A stretch of 64,000 nucleotides of DNA from UBA11222 sp049323435 (GTDB lineage Bacteria > Pseudomonadota > Alphaproteobacteria > UBA11222). Below the pieces are notes generated by a model. It did not search any database, was not told where the DNA came from, and worked only from the letters and a program-made list of their open reading frames with translations. This document shows positions 8,448-17,016 of the stretch, piece by piece; position 1 is the stretch's first letter, and the number at the start of each line of letters is the position of its first letter. The stretch lies in the NCBI GenBank assembly GCA_049323435.1, contig JBMOMX010000022.1:1-64000 (forward strand), in the 5' to 3' direction. The translations under genes and the position numbers were made by a program.

Positions 8448-9440
8448 ATGAGCAAGGTGTCAAGCCGTTCCGCCAAGAAAAAAGGCGGTTCTGTAATAGC
8501 CGCCGCCGGTAAATCTGCGGCTGCCAAAAAACAACCGGTCAAGGCCCCGTCGGCCGCTGGCGCGCGTACCAAGGCAGCACAAGGCAAAGCAGTACAGCGC
8601 AAACAGGCGTCACCCGCTGCCAGGGCAAAGACCGCCGCCCGGCCCACGGTAAAGCCTGCTGCCAAAGCGGCGGCCAAATCTGCATCCAAGGCCAGCAACC
8701 CCAAACAGACCGCCAAACCCGTCGCTGAAAAAAGCAAGAAAACGGCGCCGGCGAAAGTGTCGGCGAAGCCTGCCGCACCTGTAGCGCAAAAAGCCCCGGC
8801 AATGGATAAGCCCGCGCCGGTGACGCCTAAAAAAGCACCTGCTGCAAAGGCGCCGGACCGGAGCCTGAGCCTGGTGGCGGCCGAAAAACCGGAAAAAGAA
8901 AAAGCCGCCCCCGCTGCCGTAGAAGCGCCCCAAAAAGCGCTTTCGGAGTTTGCCGGCTTCAAGGTGCATGATCATGTCGTCTATCCAACGCATGGGGTCG
9001 GCAAGATTGTCGCCGTGGAGACGCAGGAAATTGCGGGCACGCGGCTTGAACTGTTTGTGATCGTGTTCGAGCAGGAAAAAATGACCTTGCGGGTACCGCT
9101 GGGCAAGGCCAAGTCGGTCGGTATGCGTATTTTGTCCAGCCGCGACACGGTGCGCACCGCGCTTAAAACCCTGCATGGCCGGGCGCGGATCAAGCGCACC
9201 ATGTGGAGCCGCCGCGCCCAGGAATATGAAGCCAAGATCAATTCCGGCGATATTCTGCTGATTGCCGAAGTCGTACGCGATCTGCATCGCGCCGAAGGCC
9301 AGCCGGAACAATCCTATAGCGAGCGGCAGATCTATGAAGCCGCGCTGGAGCGCCTGGCGCGTGAAGTGGGCGCGGTTGAGGAACTGGACAGTATCGCGGC
9401 CATGGAACGGGTTGGCGGCGCCCTGAAAAAGGCCGCCTGA
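8448..9440 (+). CDS. CarD/CdnL-family transcription regulator with histone-like N-terminal tail
   Basis: 330 residues. Residues about 165-330 are the conserved CarD/CdnL domain: FKVHDHVVYPTHGVGKIVAV begins the RNA polymerase-interacting Tudor-like module, and a helical C-terminal part contains TMWSRRAQEYEAKINSGD. CdnL binds the RNA polymerase beta subunit and stabilises open complexes at housekeeping promoters. The first ~160 residues are low complexity, dominated by Ala, Lys and Pro, with repeated KPAAK/AKPAA-like units resembling histone H1 tails. Alphaproteobacterial CdnL proteins are generally about 170 residues, so the tail nearly doubles the length. AAGTGAG precedes the ATG. Confidence 0.9.
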   Translation: MSKVSSRSAKKKGGSVIAAAGKSAAAKKQPVKAPSAAGARTKAAQGKAVQRKQASPAARAKTAARPTVKPAAKAAAKSASKASNPKQTAKPVAEKSKKTAPAKVSAKPAAPVAQKAPAMDKPAPVTPKKAPAAKAPDRSLSLVAAEKPEKEKAAPAAVEAPQKALSEFAGFKVHDHVVYPTHGVGKIVAVETQEIAGTRLELFVIVFEQEKMTLRVPLGKAKSVGMRILSSRDTVRTALKTLHGRARIKRTMWSRRAQEYEAKINSGDILLIAEVVRDLHRAEGQPEQSYSERQIYEAALERLAREVGAVEELDSIAAMERVGGALKKAA

Positions 9441-9444
9441 CCGG

Positions 9445-10890
9445 CTATTGCGCCACGATCTTCACCCGTTGGCCGGGGCGCAGCGTATCGTTCAGCCCGA
9501 ATCCGTTGAGCACGCGAAAGCGCGGCTCGCGGTAATCCTCAAACGGCATGTGCCCGGCAATGCCGGCCATAGTGTCGCCTGCCTGCACCGGAATGACCCT
9601 GATGCGCAGCGGGCTGAGCCGGCCGGCTTCATCCGGGGTCAGGCTTCTGAAACTGTAGGTAAAGCGCCGTAATTCTTCCTGCATGGCCGCACCAGGCCGA
9701 TCTGGTGTAAGGATCATGAGGCGCGCCACGGTGTCCGGTGAAAAGCCGATGGCGATGAGGCGGACCAGCGCCCGCCCGGCTTCGCCGGTAATGACAGTTT
9801 CGGCAGTTGCCGCCTGCATGCCATTGATGATCAGGCTTTCGGGATTGCGCAGGCTGACATCATTGGCCCAGATCGAAGTCAAATAGGCGGCCATGGAGAC
9901 GGGTTGCCGCAACTTTGCCATATCAAATTTCAGCTTCACATCATCCGGGCCGGCTGCAATAATGGCCGTGGGGCCATTATTGATCTTGAAACCTGGCGGC
10001 ACGGTGAAGGTGAAACGCAGTTCCGGATGCAGAAACTGGCGGCCGCGCACAAAGCCGCTTTGCGGGCTGCCGCCATGCACCATCCCGTCTATATTATTCA
10101 GAAATTCATCGCGCAGGCGCGGGCGGGATTCGACCGGCACCCCGGATTTGCGCGCGCTTTCTATGGCTTCGGTCACACGCTTGGCCGTGATCGGATGGGT
10201 TGTCAGAAATTCGCTGGGACGCGGATTTTTATTGCCGCTCATAACCGCTTCCAGCGCGTCATGGGATTCCAGCGCACGCAGAAAGTCCGCCTCTGCATAA
10301 GGGTCATATCCCGCGCGCACCATATAGCGCACCCCCAATTGGTCGGCTTCATATTCCTGTTTGCGGGAATAGCCTAGCAGATAAAGCTGGCCGCCCTGCT
10401 GCGCCAGATCGCTGATAACCTGATTTCCGGTCAGCACACCCAGCAGGGCGCCGCCCAGCGCCATCCCGACGCCCCGGTTATAACGCTGTGCCGAATGGCG
10501 CGCGGCGACATGGCCGACTTCATGCCCCAATACGCTGGCCAGTTCCGCCTCGCTATTCGCCAGCGCAATCAAACCGCGCGTGACATAGACATAGCCGCCA
10601 GGAAGCGCAAATGCATTGACGATCGGACTGTCCAGAACGGTAAAATGAAAACTCTGGTTTGGAATTTCCGAATTGGCGACGATACGCCCGCCAATGGCCG
10701 CAACATATCCGGCCACGCGCGGATCGTCATACACGCCGCCATATTGCGCAATAATTTTGGGATGTTCCTCTGCGCCGATCTGCTGTTCTTTGGATTTGGA
10801 CATAAATTGCGCCGCCGCTGGCGCAAACCCGGCTGCCACACATAGCGCCAACCCCGTCAGCAGGCGGAAAAAATTCTGTTTCAGCTTCAC
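9445..10890 (-). CDS. M48-family metalloprotease with C-terminal LysM-like domain
   Basis: 481 residues from a GTG start. A signal peptide (FFRLLTGLALCVAAGFAPAAA) precedes the protease domain. Zinc-binding HEVGH occurs in ASVLGHEVGHVAARHSAQ, with a third ligand in YEADQLGVRYM, the BepA/Oma1-like arrangement of periplasmic M48 peptidases. After the protease comes a beta-rich region, then a C-terminal segment (VQAGDTMAGIAGHM, then TLRPGQRVKIV) resembling a LysM peptidoglycan-binding module. It probably works in outer-membrane protein quality control. The GTG at 10890 overlaps the stop of the upstream SNase gene (GTGA), implying translational coupling. Confidence 0.88.
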   Translation of the reverse strand: MKLKQNFFRLLTGLALCVAAGFAPAAAQFMSKSKEQQIGAEEHPKIIAQYGGVYDDPRVAGYVAAIGGRIVANSEIPNQSFHFTVLDSPIVNAFALPGGYVYVTRGLIALANSEAELASVLGHEVGHVAARHSAQRYNRGVGMALGGALLGVLTGNQVISDLAQQGGQLYLLGYSRKQEYEADQLGVRYMVRAGYDPYAEADFLRALESHDALEAVMSGNKNPRPSEFLTTHPITAKRVTEAIESARKSGVPVESRPRLRDEFLNNIDGMVHGGSPQSGFVRGRQFLHPELRFTFTVPPGFKINNGPTAIIAAGPDDVKLKFDMAKLRQPVSMAAYLTSIWANDVSLRNPESLIINGMQAATAETVITGEAGRALVRLIAIGFSPDTVARLMILTPDRPGAAMQEELRRFTYSFRSLTPDEAGRLSPLRIRVIPVQAGDTMAGIAGHMPFEDYREPRFRVLNGFGLNDTLRPGQRVKIVAQ

Positions 10891-11660
10891 TCCACCACCT
10901 CGATCTGTTCGGGATGGGTGACGCGTATCATCGGCCCATTCCAGTTTTCCAGCCATCCGCGTACCCGCAGGATTTTTCCCGGGGAGGATTGCAGATCAAC
11001 AAGCCCAGCTGTGAAGCGGGGCCAATCCTTGCGATCAATCACCACGGTAAAATCCGTCTTATAGTCGGCGCCGAAATTAAGAAACATATAGTCACTGATT
11101 TTGGCAAATGTATGAACTTTGCCCTGCACCAGTTGAAAACTGTCCTGTAACCCGGCCAAGACATCAGGGGATCGGACGGCATAAAATTCATCCGCCCAGA
11201 TGCCGCGCTTTGCTGCGCGCGCCTCGCGCTCCAGCGCCAGCATGTCCGCTGATAGTGCAATATTATCGCTGAATGTATAAACCCGCGCCAGCCCCAGGCG
11301 CAACATTTCACCCTGAAGCCACAGCCCATCAGGCTGCCGGTATAGATGCGCCAGCACCCGGCCATGGCGATCCGCCCGCGCGCCGCCAAAACCCGGTTGC
11401 ACGGTCCTGTCCTGCGTCAATGCCACAAGCGCCTCACGCGCCTCCTCCGCCAGCGGCCACGCCTTGAATTGCTTTCGCCCCAGCGGCAGTTTGGGGGCCT
11501 GTATGCCAACCAGCCGCACAATGGCGCCATCCTCCAAAACCAGCGTATCGCCATCCGTAACCATTTTCACGCGCACATGATCCGGCTGCATGGCCGGCGC
11601 CGCTGCCAAAGGGCGGCCGGAGAAAAGCATCAGTAATACGGACAAAAGCAGATAACGCAT
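10887..11660 (-). CDS. Secreted thermonuclease (SNase)-like protein
   Basis: 257 residues with an N-terminal signal peptide (YLLLSVLLMLFSGRPLAAA). The SNase fold is indicated by VTDGDTLVLEDG and RLVGIQAPKLP, which carry the first acidic ligand and Arg, and by ADRHGRVLAHLY, which carries the second active-site Arg. The roughly 100-residue C-terminal extension is unusual for a bare thermonuclease and looks like a second OB-like unit (TFAKISDYMFLNFG, RVRGWLENWNGPMI). The role is probably periplasmic or extracellular, but nuclease activity is not assured. It overlaps the following M48 gene by 4 bases. Confidence 0.8.
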   Translation of the reverse strand: MRYLLLSVLLMLFSGRPLAAAPAMQPDHVRVKMVTDGDTLVLEDGAIVRLVGIQAPKLPLGRKQFKAWPLAEEAREALVALTQDRTVQPGFGGARADRHGRVLAHLYRQPDGLWLQGEMLRLGLARVYTFSDNIALSADMLALEREARAAKRGIWADEFYAVRSPDVLAGLQDSFQLVQGKVHTFAKISDYMFLNFGADYKTDFTVVIDRKDWPRFTAGLVDLQSSPGKILRVRGWLENWNGPMIRVTHPEQIEVVE

Positions 11661-11744
11661 AAGGACATACTAACAAAAAATCGGTCTGGAAACGCGGTTG
11701 ATTTATGATAGGACTGAACGAGCGAAGTAATCAGGGGTCATCCA

Positions 11745-12269
11745 ATGCGGGTCATTGAATTCACATACCGGTTTGCAGGCGCGATGACGCTGTTATGTAT
11801 TGGCGTCGGCGCTGCCCGGGCCGCCAGTCCGGATGGCGATCTGCTGGCCTTTTCCGCCGCTTATTTTGATGTCAATCAGCGTGATGAGGATGCGGGCGAG
11901 TTTCGCATCGAATATCGCGCCGATGAACGCATGTGGATATTCAAACCCTTTGGCGGCGCGATGGCGACAACCGACGGCGCGCTGCACGGATTTGCCGGGG
12001 TGCTGATTGATATCCCGCTATGGGACCGGATCTATGTCACACCCAGCTTTGCACCCGGCCTCTATCATGACGGCAACGGCAAGGATCTGTTCTATACGCT
12101 GGAATTCCGCAGCCAGATTGAAATCAGTTACCGCTTCAATAATGGCCACCGGCTGGGGGCCAGTTTCAACCATATTTCCAACGCCAATCTGGGCGATGAC
12201 AATCCCGGGGTCGAAAGCGCGGCGCTGACCTATATCGTGCCGTTTGACGCGATTTTCAGGCGGCGCTGA
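11745..12269 (+). CDS. PagL-like lipid A 3-O-deacylase (acyloxyacyl hydrolase family)
   Basis: 174 residues with a signal peptide ending near ARAAS. The C-terminal part has alternating beta-barrel strands and the signature GASFNHISNANLGDDNPGVE. PagL catalytic His and Ser lie in an H-x-S-N motif, matched by HISN, with an acidic residue a dozen positions later (the E of PGVES). PagL removes the 3-linked acyl chain of lipid A in the outer membrane. The size fits PagL (about 150 mature residues). It is monocistronic here and convergent with argE. Confidence 0.83.
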   Translation: MRVIEFTYRFAGAMTLLCIGVGAARAASPDGDLLAFSAAYFDVNQRDEDAGEFRIEYRADERMWIFKPFGGAMATTDGALHGFAGVLIDIPLWDRIYVTPSFAPGLYHDGNGKDLFYTLEFRSQIEISYRFNNGHRLGASFNHISNANLGDDNPGVESAALTYIVPFDAIFRRR

Positions 12270-12278
12270 TCCGGACAG

Positions 12279-13442
12279 TCAGGCAATCGCCGCCAATAAT
12301 TGTCTTAAAAAACCATCACAGGCGTCCAGTTCCGCCTGTGCCACAAATTCATCCGGCTTATGCGCCTGATCAATGCTGCCGGGGCCGCACAGCACGGCGG
12401 CAATGCCCGCCTCCTGAAAAATTCCGGCCTCGGTCGTATAGGAAACGGCCAGCGGCGCATTGTCGCCGCGTAATGCGGTGACCAGCGCCTCGGCGGGCGA
12501 GCCATTTTGCGGCGCCAGCGGCGGCACGTCTGCGCGCTGGCGAATGCTGATCGTGCACTGGGGCGAAATGGCGCGCATTGCGGGCAGCACCTCATGCGTG
12601 GCGAAGGCGTGGAAACGCGCGAAAATCTCATCCGGGTCCTGCCCCGGCAGCGGGCGGATTTCCCATTGAAAGCGGCAGCGGCGCGGCACAATGTTCAACG
12701 CTGTGCCGCCGTCAATCACGCCCACATGAATACTGGTCCAGGGCGGATCGAACCGGCCGGACGCATCGCCGCGCGCCTGCATGTCCTTTTGCATCGCATG
12801 CAGAAAATTGATCAGCCGCACCGCCACATCAATGGCGTTCACGCCCAGATGCGGGGTGGATGAATGCGTCTCATGGCCAATGATCTCGGTGGTGTAGGTG
12901 CGGATGCCCTTATGGCTGTTCACCACCCGCATCAGCGTCGGCTCGCCCACAATCACGGCTTTGGGGCGGGGCAGACTTTCCGCGATATGGCGCACCATGG
13001 AATGCACGCCAAGGCACCCCACTTCCTCATCATAGGAAAAGGCCAGATGCAGCGGCGTCCTGCCGATGCCAGCCGTAAATTCCGGAACCAGCGCCAGCGC
13101 GCTGGCGATAAAGCCCTTCATATCCGCCGTGCCGCGCCCATACAGGCGGCCGCCTTCCGCGCGCAATATAAACGGGTCGCTGCGCCAGTCCTGGCCATCC
13201 ACCGGCACCACATCACTGTGCCCCGACAGCACAATGCCGTCCGGCGCACCCTGCGGCCCGATGGTGGCGTACAGATTGGCCTTGGTTCCGGTCTCATTAT
13301 GAATCAGCGTGGATGCAATGCCATGCCCGTCCAGATAATCCTGCACAAAGCCGATCAGCGCCAGATTGGATTCCCGGCTGGTGGTGTCAAACGCCACCAG
13401 CCGCTCCAGCATGTTCCGTGTGCTGATTATTTCTCCGGGCAT
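12279..13442 (-). CDS. argE: Acetylornithine deacetylase (M20 peptidase family)
   Basis: 387 residues with M20 metal-binding motifs: SGHSDVVPVDGQDW, GRGTADMKGF (bridging Asp), and FSYDEEVGCLG with the Glu pair. HETHSSTPHLGVNAID is in the lid/dimerisation domain. The closest family is ArgE of alphaproteobacteria, which deacetylates N2-acetylornithine in arginine synthesis; related M20 deacylases act on other N-acyl amino acids, so the substrate is probable rather than proven. It starts 4 bases after the stop of the upstream CoA-transferase gene and is probably in one transcript with it. Confidence 0.85.
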   Translation of the reverse strand: MPGEIISTRNMLERLVAFDTTSRESNLALIGFVQDYLDGHGIASTLIHNETGTKANLYATIGPQGAPDGIVLSGHSDVVPVDGQDWRSDPFILRAEGGRLYGRGTADMKGFIASALALVPEFTAGIGRTPLHLAFSYDEEVGCLGVHSMVRHIAESLPRPKAVIVGEPTLMRVVNSHKGIRTYTTEIIGHETHSSTPHLGVNAIDVAVRLINFLHAMQKDMQARGDASGRFDPPWTSIHVGVIDGGTALNIVPRRCRFQWEIRPLPGQDPDEIFARFHAFATHEVLPAMRAISPQCTISIRQRADVPPLAPQNGSPAEALVTALRGDNAPLAVSYTTEAGIFQEAGIAAVLCGPGSIDQAHKPDEFVAQAELDACDGFLRQLLAAIA

Positions 13443-13446
13443 GGGC

Positions 13447-14625
13447 TCACCCGAATAGGCCCTTGTTTTTCATCGCCGCCAGCTCGTCTGCGGCAACGCC
13501 GATTTCGCGTAATATTTCGTCTGTATGCTGACCAACATGCGGCGCCATACTGCGCACGCTGGATGGGGTTTTGGAAAAATCTATGGCCGGGCGCGGAAAC
13601 CGCACCTTGCCCAGTTTCGGGTCGTCCACTTCGAGTATCAGCCCGTTATGCACGATTTGCGGATCGTTCAACAAATCCGCGCGCAGGTTGATTTTGGCGC
13701 AGGGCACCTGCTCCTTCGCGAAACGCGCCACAATGCCGGCGGTGGTCAGCGTGGCGATGACCTCGGAGGCGATGGCGCTTAATTCACGCATTTTTGGCAT
13801 GCGGTCGACCGGGCCGGCATATTGCGGGTCCTGCGCCAGGTCCGGCAGATTAAGCGCGCGGCACATGCCGTGAAATTCGCTGTCGCTGACGAAAATAAAG
13901 GTGATGAAGCCATCCAGGGTTTTCGCCACATTCAGCAGGGTGCTGATTTCCGGCAGATGCGGCGCGCCGTCATAGGTGTAATTGGACATGGCGTCCGACC
14001 ATAAATAGGCGAGCCCCGCGTCCAGCATGGTGATCTTGACATGCTGCCCGCCCTGGCCGCGTTCGCGCGCGAACAGCGCGGCCAGCACCCCCTGGGCGGC
14101 GGTCATGGCGGCGGTTTTGTCGCACACAATATGGCGCACCGGCTGCGGCATGCCGGTGGCGGGATCGGCCTGCACCCCCATAAAACCGCTGACCGCCTGA
14201 ATGACCGGATCATAAACCCGGTCGGCGCTCAGCGGCCCGGTCTCGCCAAATCCGCTCAGCGACACATAAATAATATCGTCCTTCACCGCGCGGCAATGCG
14301 CATAGCCAAGGCCGATCCGGTCCATGACGCCGGGGCGGAAATTCTGCATGACCACATCGACGCTTTTCACCAGCCGCAGGAACAGATCCTTGGCGCCTGG
14401 CGCGTTCAGATCCAGCGCAATGGCGCGCTTGTTGCGGTTCATAACGGCGAACGGCGCCGCCATGCCATCCCGCATCGGGCCATAGCGGCGCGCCAGATCA
14501 CCCGGGCCGGGCTCCTCCAGCTTAATCACATCGGCCCCCATGTCGCCCAGGATGCCGGTGGCGAACGGCCCCGAAACATTGGTAGTCAGATCAAGAATAC
14601 GCACGCCCTGCAAGGCTCCGGCCAT
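13447..14625 (-). CDS. CaiB/BaiF-family (class III) CoA-transferase, copy 1
   Basis: 392 residues. The N-terminus GVRILDLTTNVSGPFATGIL and LGDMGADVIKLEEPGPGD are typical of family III CoA-transferases; AIALDLNAPGAKDLFLRLV and FRPGVMDRIGLGY are also conserved. The catalytic Asp is probably that of CDKTAAMTAAQGV. These enzymes move CoA between acyl-CoA and a free acid through an aspartyl-CoA intermediate. The start at 14625 is preceded by AGAGGGAG, whereas the longer frame is not. It is clearly paralogous to the gene just upstream. The acid substrate is not determinable. Confidence 0.88.
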   Translation of the reverse strand: MAGALQGVRILDLTTNVSGPFATGILGDMGADVIKLEEPGPGDLARRYGPMRDGMAAPFAVMNRNKRAIALDLNAPGAKDLFLRLVKSVDVVMQNFRPGVMDRIGLGYAHCRAVKDDIIYVSLSGFGETGPLSADRVYDPVIQAVSGFMGVQADPATGMPQPVRHIVCDKTAAMTAAQGVLAALFARERGQGGQHVKITMLDAGLAYLWSDAMSNYTYDGAPHLPEISTLLNVAKTLDGFITFIFVSDSEFHGMCRALNLPDLAQDPQYAGPVDRMPKMRELSAIASEVIATLTTAGIVARFAKEQVPCAKINLRADLLNDPQIVHNGLILEVDDPKLGKVRFPRPAIDFSKTPSSVRSMAPHVGQHTDEILREIGVAADELAAMKNKGLFG

Positions 14626-14708
14626 TGGCGCTGCTCCCTCTTTATGGTTTCTACGGGTTATGAGCATCTTGCTACAGAATTTGCGGGTTGGCTATAGTGG
14701 CCCGCCTC

Positions 14709-15890
14709 TCACGCCAGCACGCCTTTCTCGCGCAGCCGGGCGATTTCGTCCCTGCTGATTCCGGCCTCGGTCAGCACCTCATCCGTATGCGCCCCCAGTT
14801 GCGGCGCGTGGCGGCGCAGGCTGCTGGGCGTGCCTTCGAAGTGTATCGGCGGGCGGGTCATGCGCATATGGCCCGCGTCGGGATGCGTAGTCTCAACAAT
14901 CAGTCCATTATGCGCGATCTGGCTGTCGGTCAGCAGATCGGCGCGGCTGTTGATTTTCGATCCGGGCACTTCCTCGCGCGAAAAATTCTCGACGATTTCG
15001 GCCGATGTATATTTAGCGATTTCCGAAGTGACGATAGCGCTGAGTTTATGCAGGTTCTGCACCCGCGCGGCAATCCCTACAAAGCGCGGATCTTCGGCCA
15101 GATCAGGACGGTTCAGCGCCCGGCACAGGCCCTGATATTGCCCATCGGTAATCGCAAAACCGATGACATAGCCATCCTTGCAGCGCGGCAGATTATACAG
15201 ATCGCCAATCTCGGCCATGGGCGGCATGTCGCCAATATAGGTCAGATTGGACATGGCGTCGGGCCACAGAAAGGCGAGGCCGGTGTCAAGCATGGAAATC
15301 TTCACGTGCTGGCCGCCCTTGCCGCGTTCGCGCGCGTACAGCGCCCCGGTGACCGCCTGCACCACACTCATGGAGGTGAGCTTGTCGCAGATAATATTAC
15401 GCACCGGGACAGGTTTGTCCGTGCCCGGTTCGGACTGCACCATCATATAGCCGCTCGCCGCCTGGATCACCGGATCATAGACCGGATCGCCCGCGCGCGG
15501 CCCGCTATCGCCATAGCCGCTGATCGATACATAAATTATATCCGGCCTGACCGCCTTGCAGGCGTCATAGCCGACGCCCAGCCGGTCCACCACGCCGGGG
15601 CGGAAATTTTGCAGCACCACATCGGCATTTTGTGCAATCTTCAGCAGCGCGTCGCGCCCCTCCGGCGCATGCAGATCAAGCGCGATGGCGCGCTTGTTGC
15701 GGTTGATGACGGCGAACCCCGCCGCCATGCCGCCGCGCACCGGGCCGAAATAACGCGACAGGTCGCCCAGGCCAGGGGGTTCAACCTTGATCACATCGGC
15801 CCCCATATCCCCCAGCATGGCCGTTCCAAACGGCCCGGAAACATTTGCGGTCAGATCAATGATGCGCACGCCATCAAGACAGCCGGTCAT
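14709..15890 (-). CDS. CaiB/BaiF-family (class III) CoA-transferase, copy 2
   Basis: 393 residues, similar throughout to copy 1 (GVRIIDLTANVSGPFGTAML, DMGADVIKVEPPGLGDLSRY, RNKRAIALDLHAPEGRDALL, CDKLTSMSVVQAV). The two may be a local duplication; two tandem family III transferases can also form hetero-oligomers, as in some aromatic or dicarboxylate CoA-transfer systems, so I would not assume redundancy. GGGGAGGAA lies upstream of the ATG. The promoter region (15891-16012) is shared with the divergent hotdog-hydratase genes, suggesting a common CoA-thioester pathway. Confidence 0.88.
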   Translation of the reverse strand: MTGCLDGVRIIDLTANVSGPFGTAMLGDMGADVIKVEPPGLGDLSRYFGPVRGGMAAGFAVINRNKRAIALDLHAPEGRDALLKIAQNADVVLQNFRPGVVDRLGVGYDACKAVRPDIIYVSISGYGDSGPRAGDPVYDPVIQAASGYMMVQSEPGTDKPVPVRNIICDKLTSMSVVQAVTGALYARERGKGGQHVKISMLDTGLAFLWPDAMSNLTYIGDMPPMAEIGDLYNLPRCKDGYVIGFAITDGQYQGLCRALNRPDLAEDPRFVGIAARVQNLHKLSAIVTSEIAKYTSAEIVENFSREEVPGSKINSRADLLTDSQIAHNGLIVETTHPDAGHMRMTRPPIHFEGTPSSLRRHAPQLGAHTDEVLTEAGISRDEIARLREKGVLA

Positions 15891-16012
15891 AGGTGGTTCC
15901 TCCCCGTTTATTATTGTTGCGTCTATCCTGCCCCAGATTGCGCGTTTTGCCTAGTAGCCCTGCGGGCCGTCCCGGGTTAAGCTAGCGCAGAAAGAAAGCA
16001 GGGAGATCACAC

Positions 16013-16567
16013 ATGTATGATATCGAAGCCGTAAGGGCCGAATGGATCGGCCGCACCTCCTCCAAACGGCGCGCCAAATACCCGGTTGAACATGAACCGA
16101 TCCGGCGTCATTGCCTGATGGTGGGCAACAGAAATCCGCTCTATCTGGAGCCGGGCTATGCGCCGCGCACCCCCTGCCCGCCCACCGCCATATGGATTTT
16201 CTCCATGGTGGGCCGGCTTGAGCCGGAAGGGCCGAAGGTTGGCAAATCGTCGGGCAAGGGTGATAAGGGGGGCGATAAGGGCGATGCGCCTTTTGCGCTA
16301 GGCATGCCGATGATCGGCAGCCAGTTCACCAATATGGGGCGCGAACTGGATTTTCTGTTGCCGGTTTATGTCGGCGATCATCTTTCCACCGCAACCCGCA
16401 CGGCGGATATTTTTATCAAACCCACAAGGCTTGATCCGGAATCGCTGTGGATCGTGAACGAAGACATTATCACCAACCAGAATGACGAAATAGTGTGCCG
16501 GATCCGCAATACGCTGATGAATTTCCGCACGCCGGATGAACTCAAAGCCGCAGGAGTAACCCCGTAA
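16013..16567 (+). CDS. MaoC-like N-terminal hotdog (FAS1-like dehydratase) protein
   Basis: 184 residues with the fold pattern of the FAS1-like dehydratase/MaoC N-terminal domain: VEHEPIRRHCLMVGNRNPLY near the start and RELDFLLPVYVGDHLSTATR in the second half. Residues about 75-92 are an odd Lys/Gly/Asp-rich insertion (GKSSGKGDKGGDKGD) that probably loops out. Such proteins pair with a second single-hotdog subunit to make one enoyl-CoA hydratase, and the partner is the next gene, which overlaps its stop by one base. AGGGAG precedes the ATG. Divergent from the CoA-transferase genes. Confidence 0.82.
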   Translation: MYDIEAVRAEWIGRTSSKRRAKYPVEHEPIRRHCLMVGNRNPLYLEPGYAPRTPCPPTAIWIFSMVGRLEPEGPKVGKSSGKGDKGGDKGDAPFALGMPMIGSQFTNMGRELDFLLPVYVGDHLSTATRTADIFIKPTRLDPESLWIVNEDIITNQNDEIVCRIRNTLMNFRTPDELKAAGVTP

Positions 16568-17001
16568 TGACCCGCACTGTATATTGGGAAGATGTGAAAG
16601 AAGGCGATGCGCTGCCCAGCTATAGCATGCCCATCACCACCACCCTGATTGTCGATCAGGTGTCGGGATCGCAGGATTATAATCTGATGCATCACGACAC
16701 CGAATTCGCCCGCAGGCAGGGCGCGCCCGACGCCTACGTCAATACCGGTTTCATCGAGGCGCTGCTGTCGCGTTCGCTCACCGATTTTATGGGCGATACC
16801 GGCTTTCTGAAAAAGCTGAAGCATCAGATGCGGCGTTTCAATGCGCTGGGCGACACCATCAAGGTGGCGGGCAAGGTGACCGGCAAGCGTATTGAGGGAA
16901 ACGAGCATCTGGTGGAATGCGAGGTGTGGGTGGAAAATAACCGCGACGGCGTGTCCGTTCCCGGCAGCGCCATTGTGCGGCTGCCCAGCAGGGCGGGTTG
17001 A
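16567..17001 (+). CDS. MaoC-like single-hotdog dehydratase/hydratase
   Basis: 144 residues. QDYNLMHHDTEFARRQGAPD contains the Asp/His hydratase-2 type signature region (D-x4-H-x-D), followed by VNTGFIEALLSRSLTDF. This is the likely catalytic half of a two-subunit enoyl-CoA hydratase with the preceding hotdog protein. It begins on the last base of the preceding stop codon (TAATG), so the two are translationally coupled. It is followed 15 bases later by hprK in the same direction; that may be chance adjacency rather than a functional link. Confidence 0.82.
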   Translation: MTRTVYWEDVKEGDALPSYSMPITTTLIVDQVSGSQDYNLMHHDTEFARRQGAPDAYVNTGFIEALLSRSLTDFMGDTGFLKKLKHQMRRFNALGDTIKVAGKVTGKRIEGNEHLVECEVWVENNRDGVSVPGSAIVRLPSRAG

Positions 17002-17016
17002 GCGCGGCGCGGCGCC

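Noticed and set aside
8003..8962. 319-codon minus-strand frame over the carD N-terminal region
   Set aside because: It mirrors the low-complexity Lys/Ala/Pro codons of the CarD tail and runs on through non-coding leader DNA. No ribosome binding site or family match.
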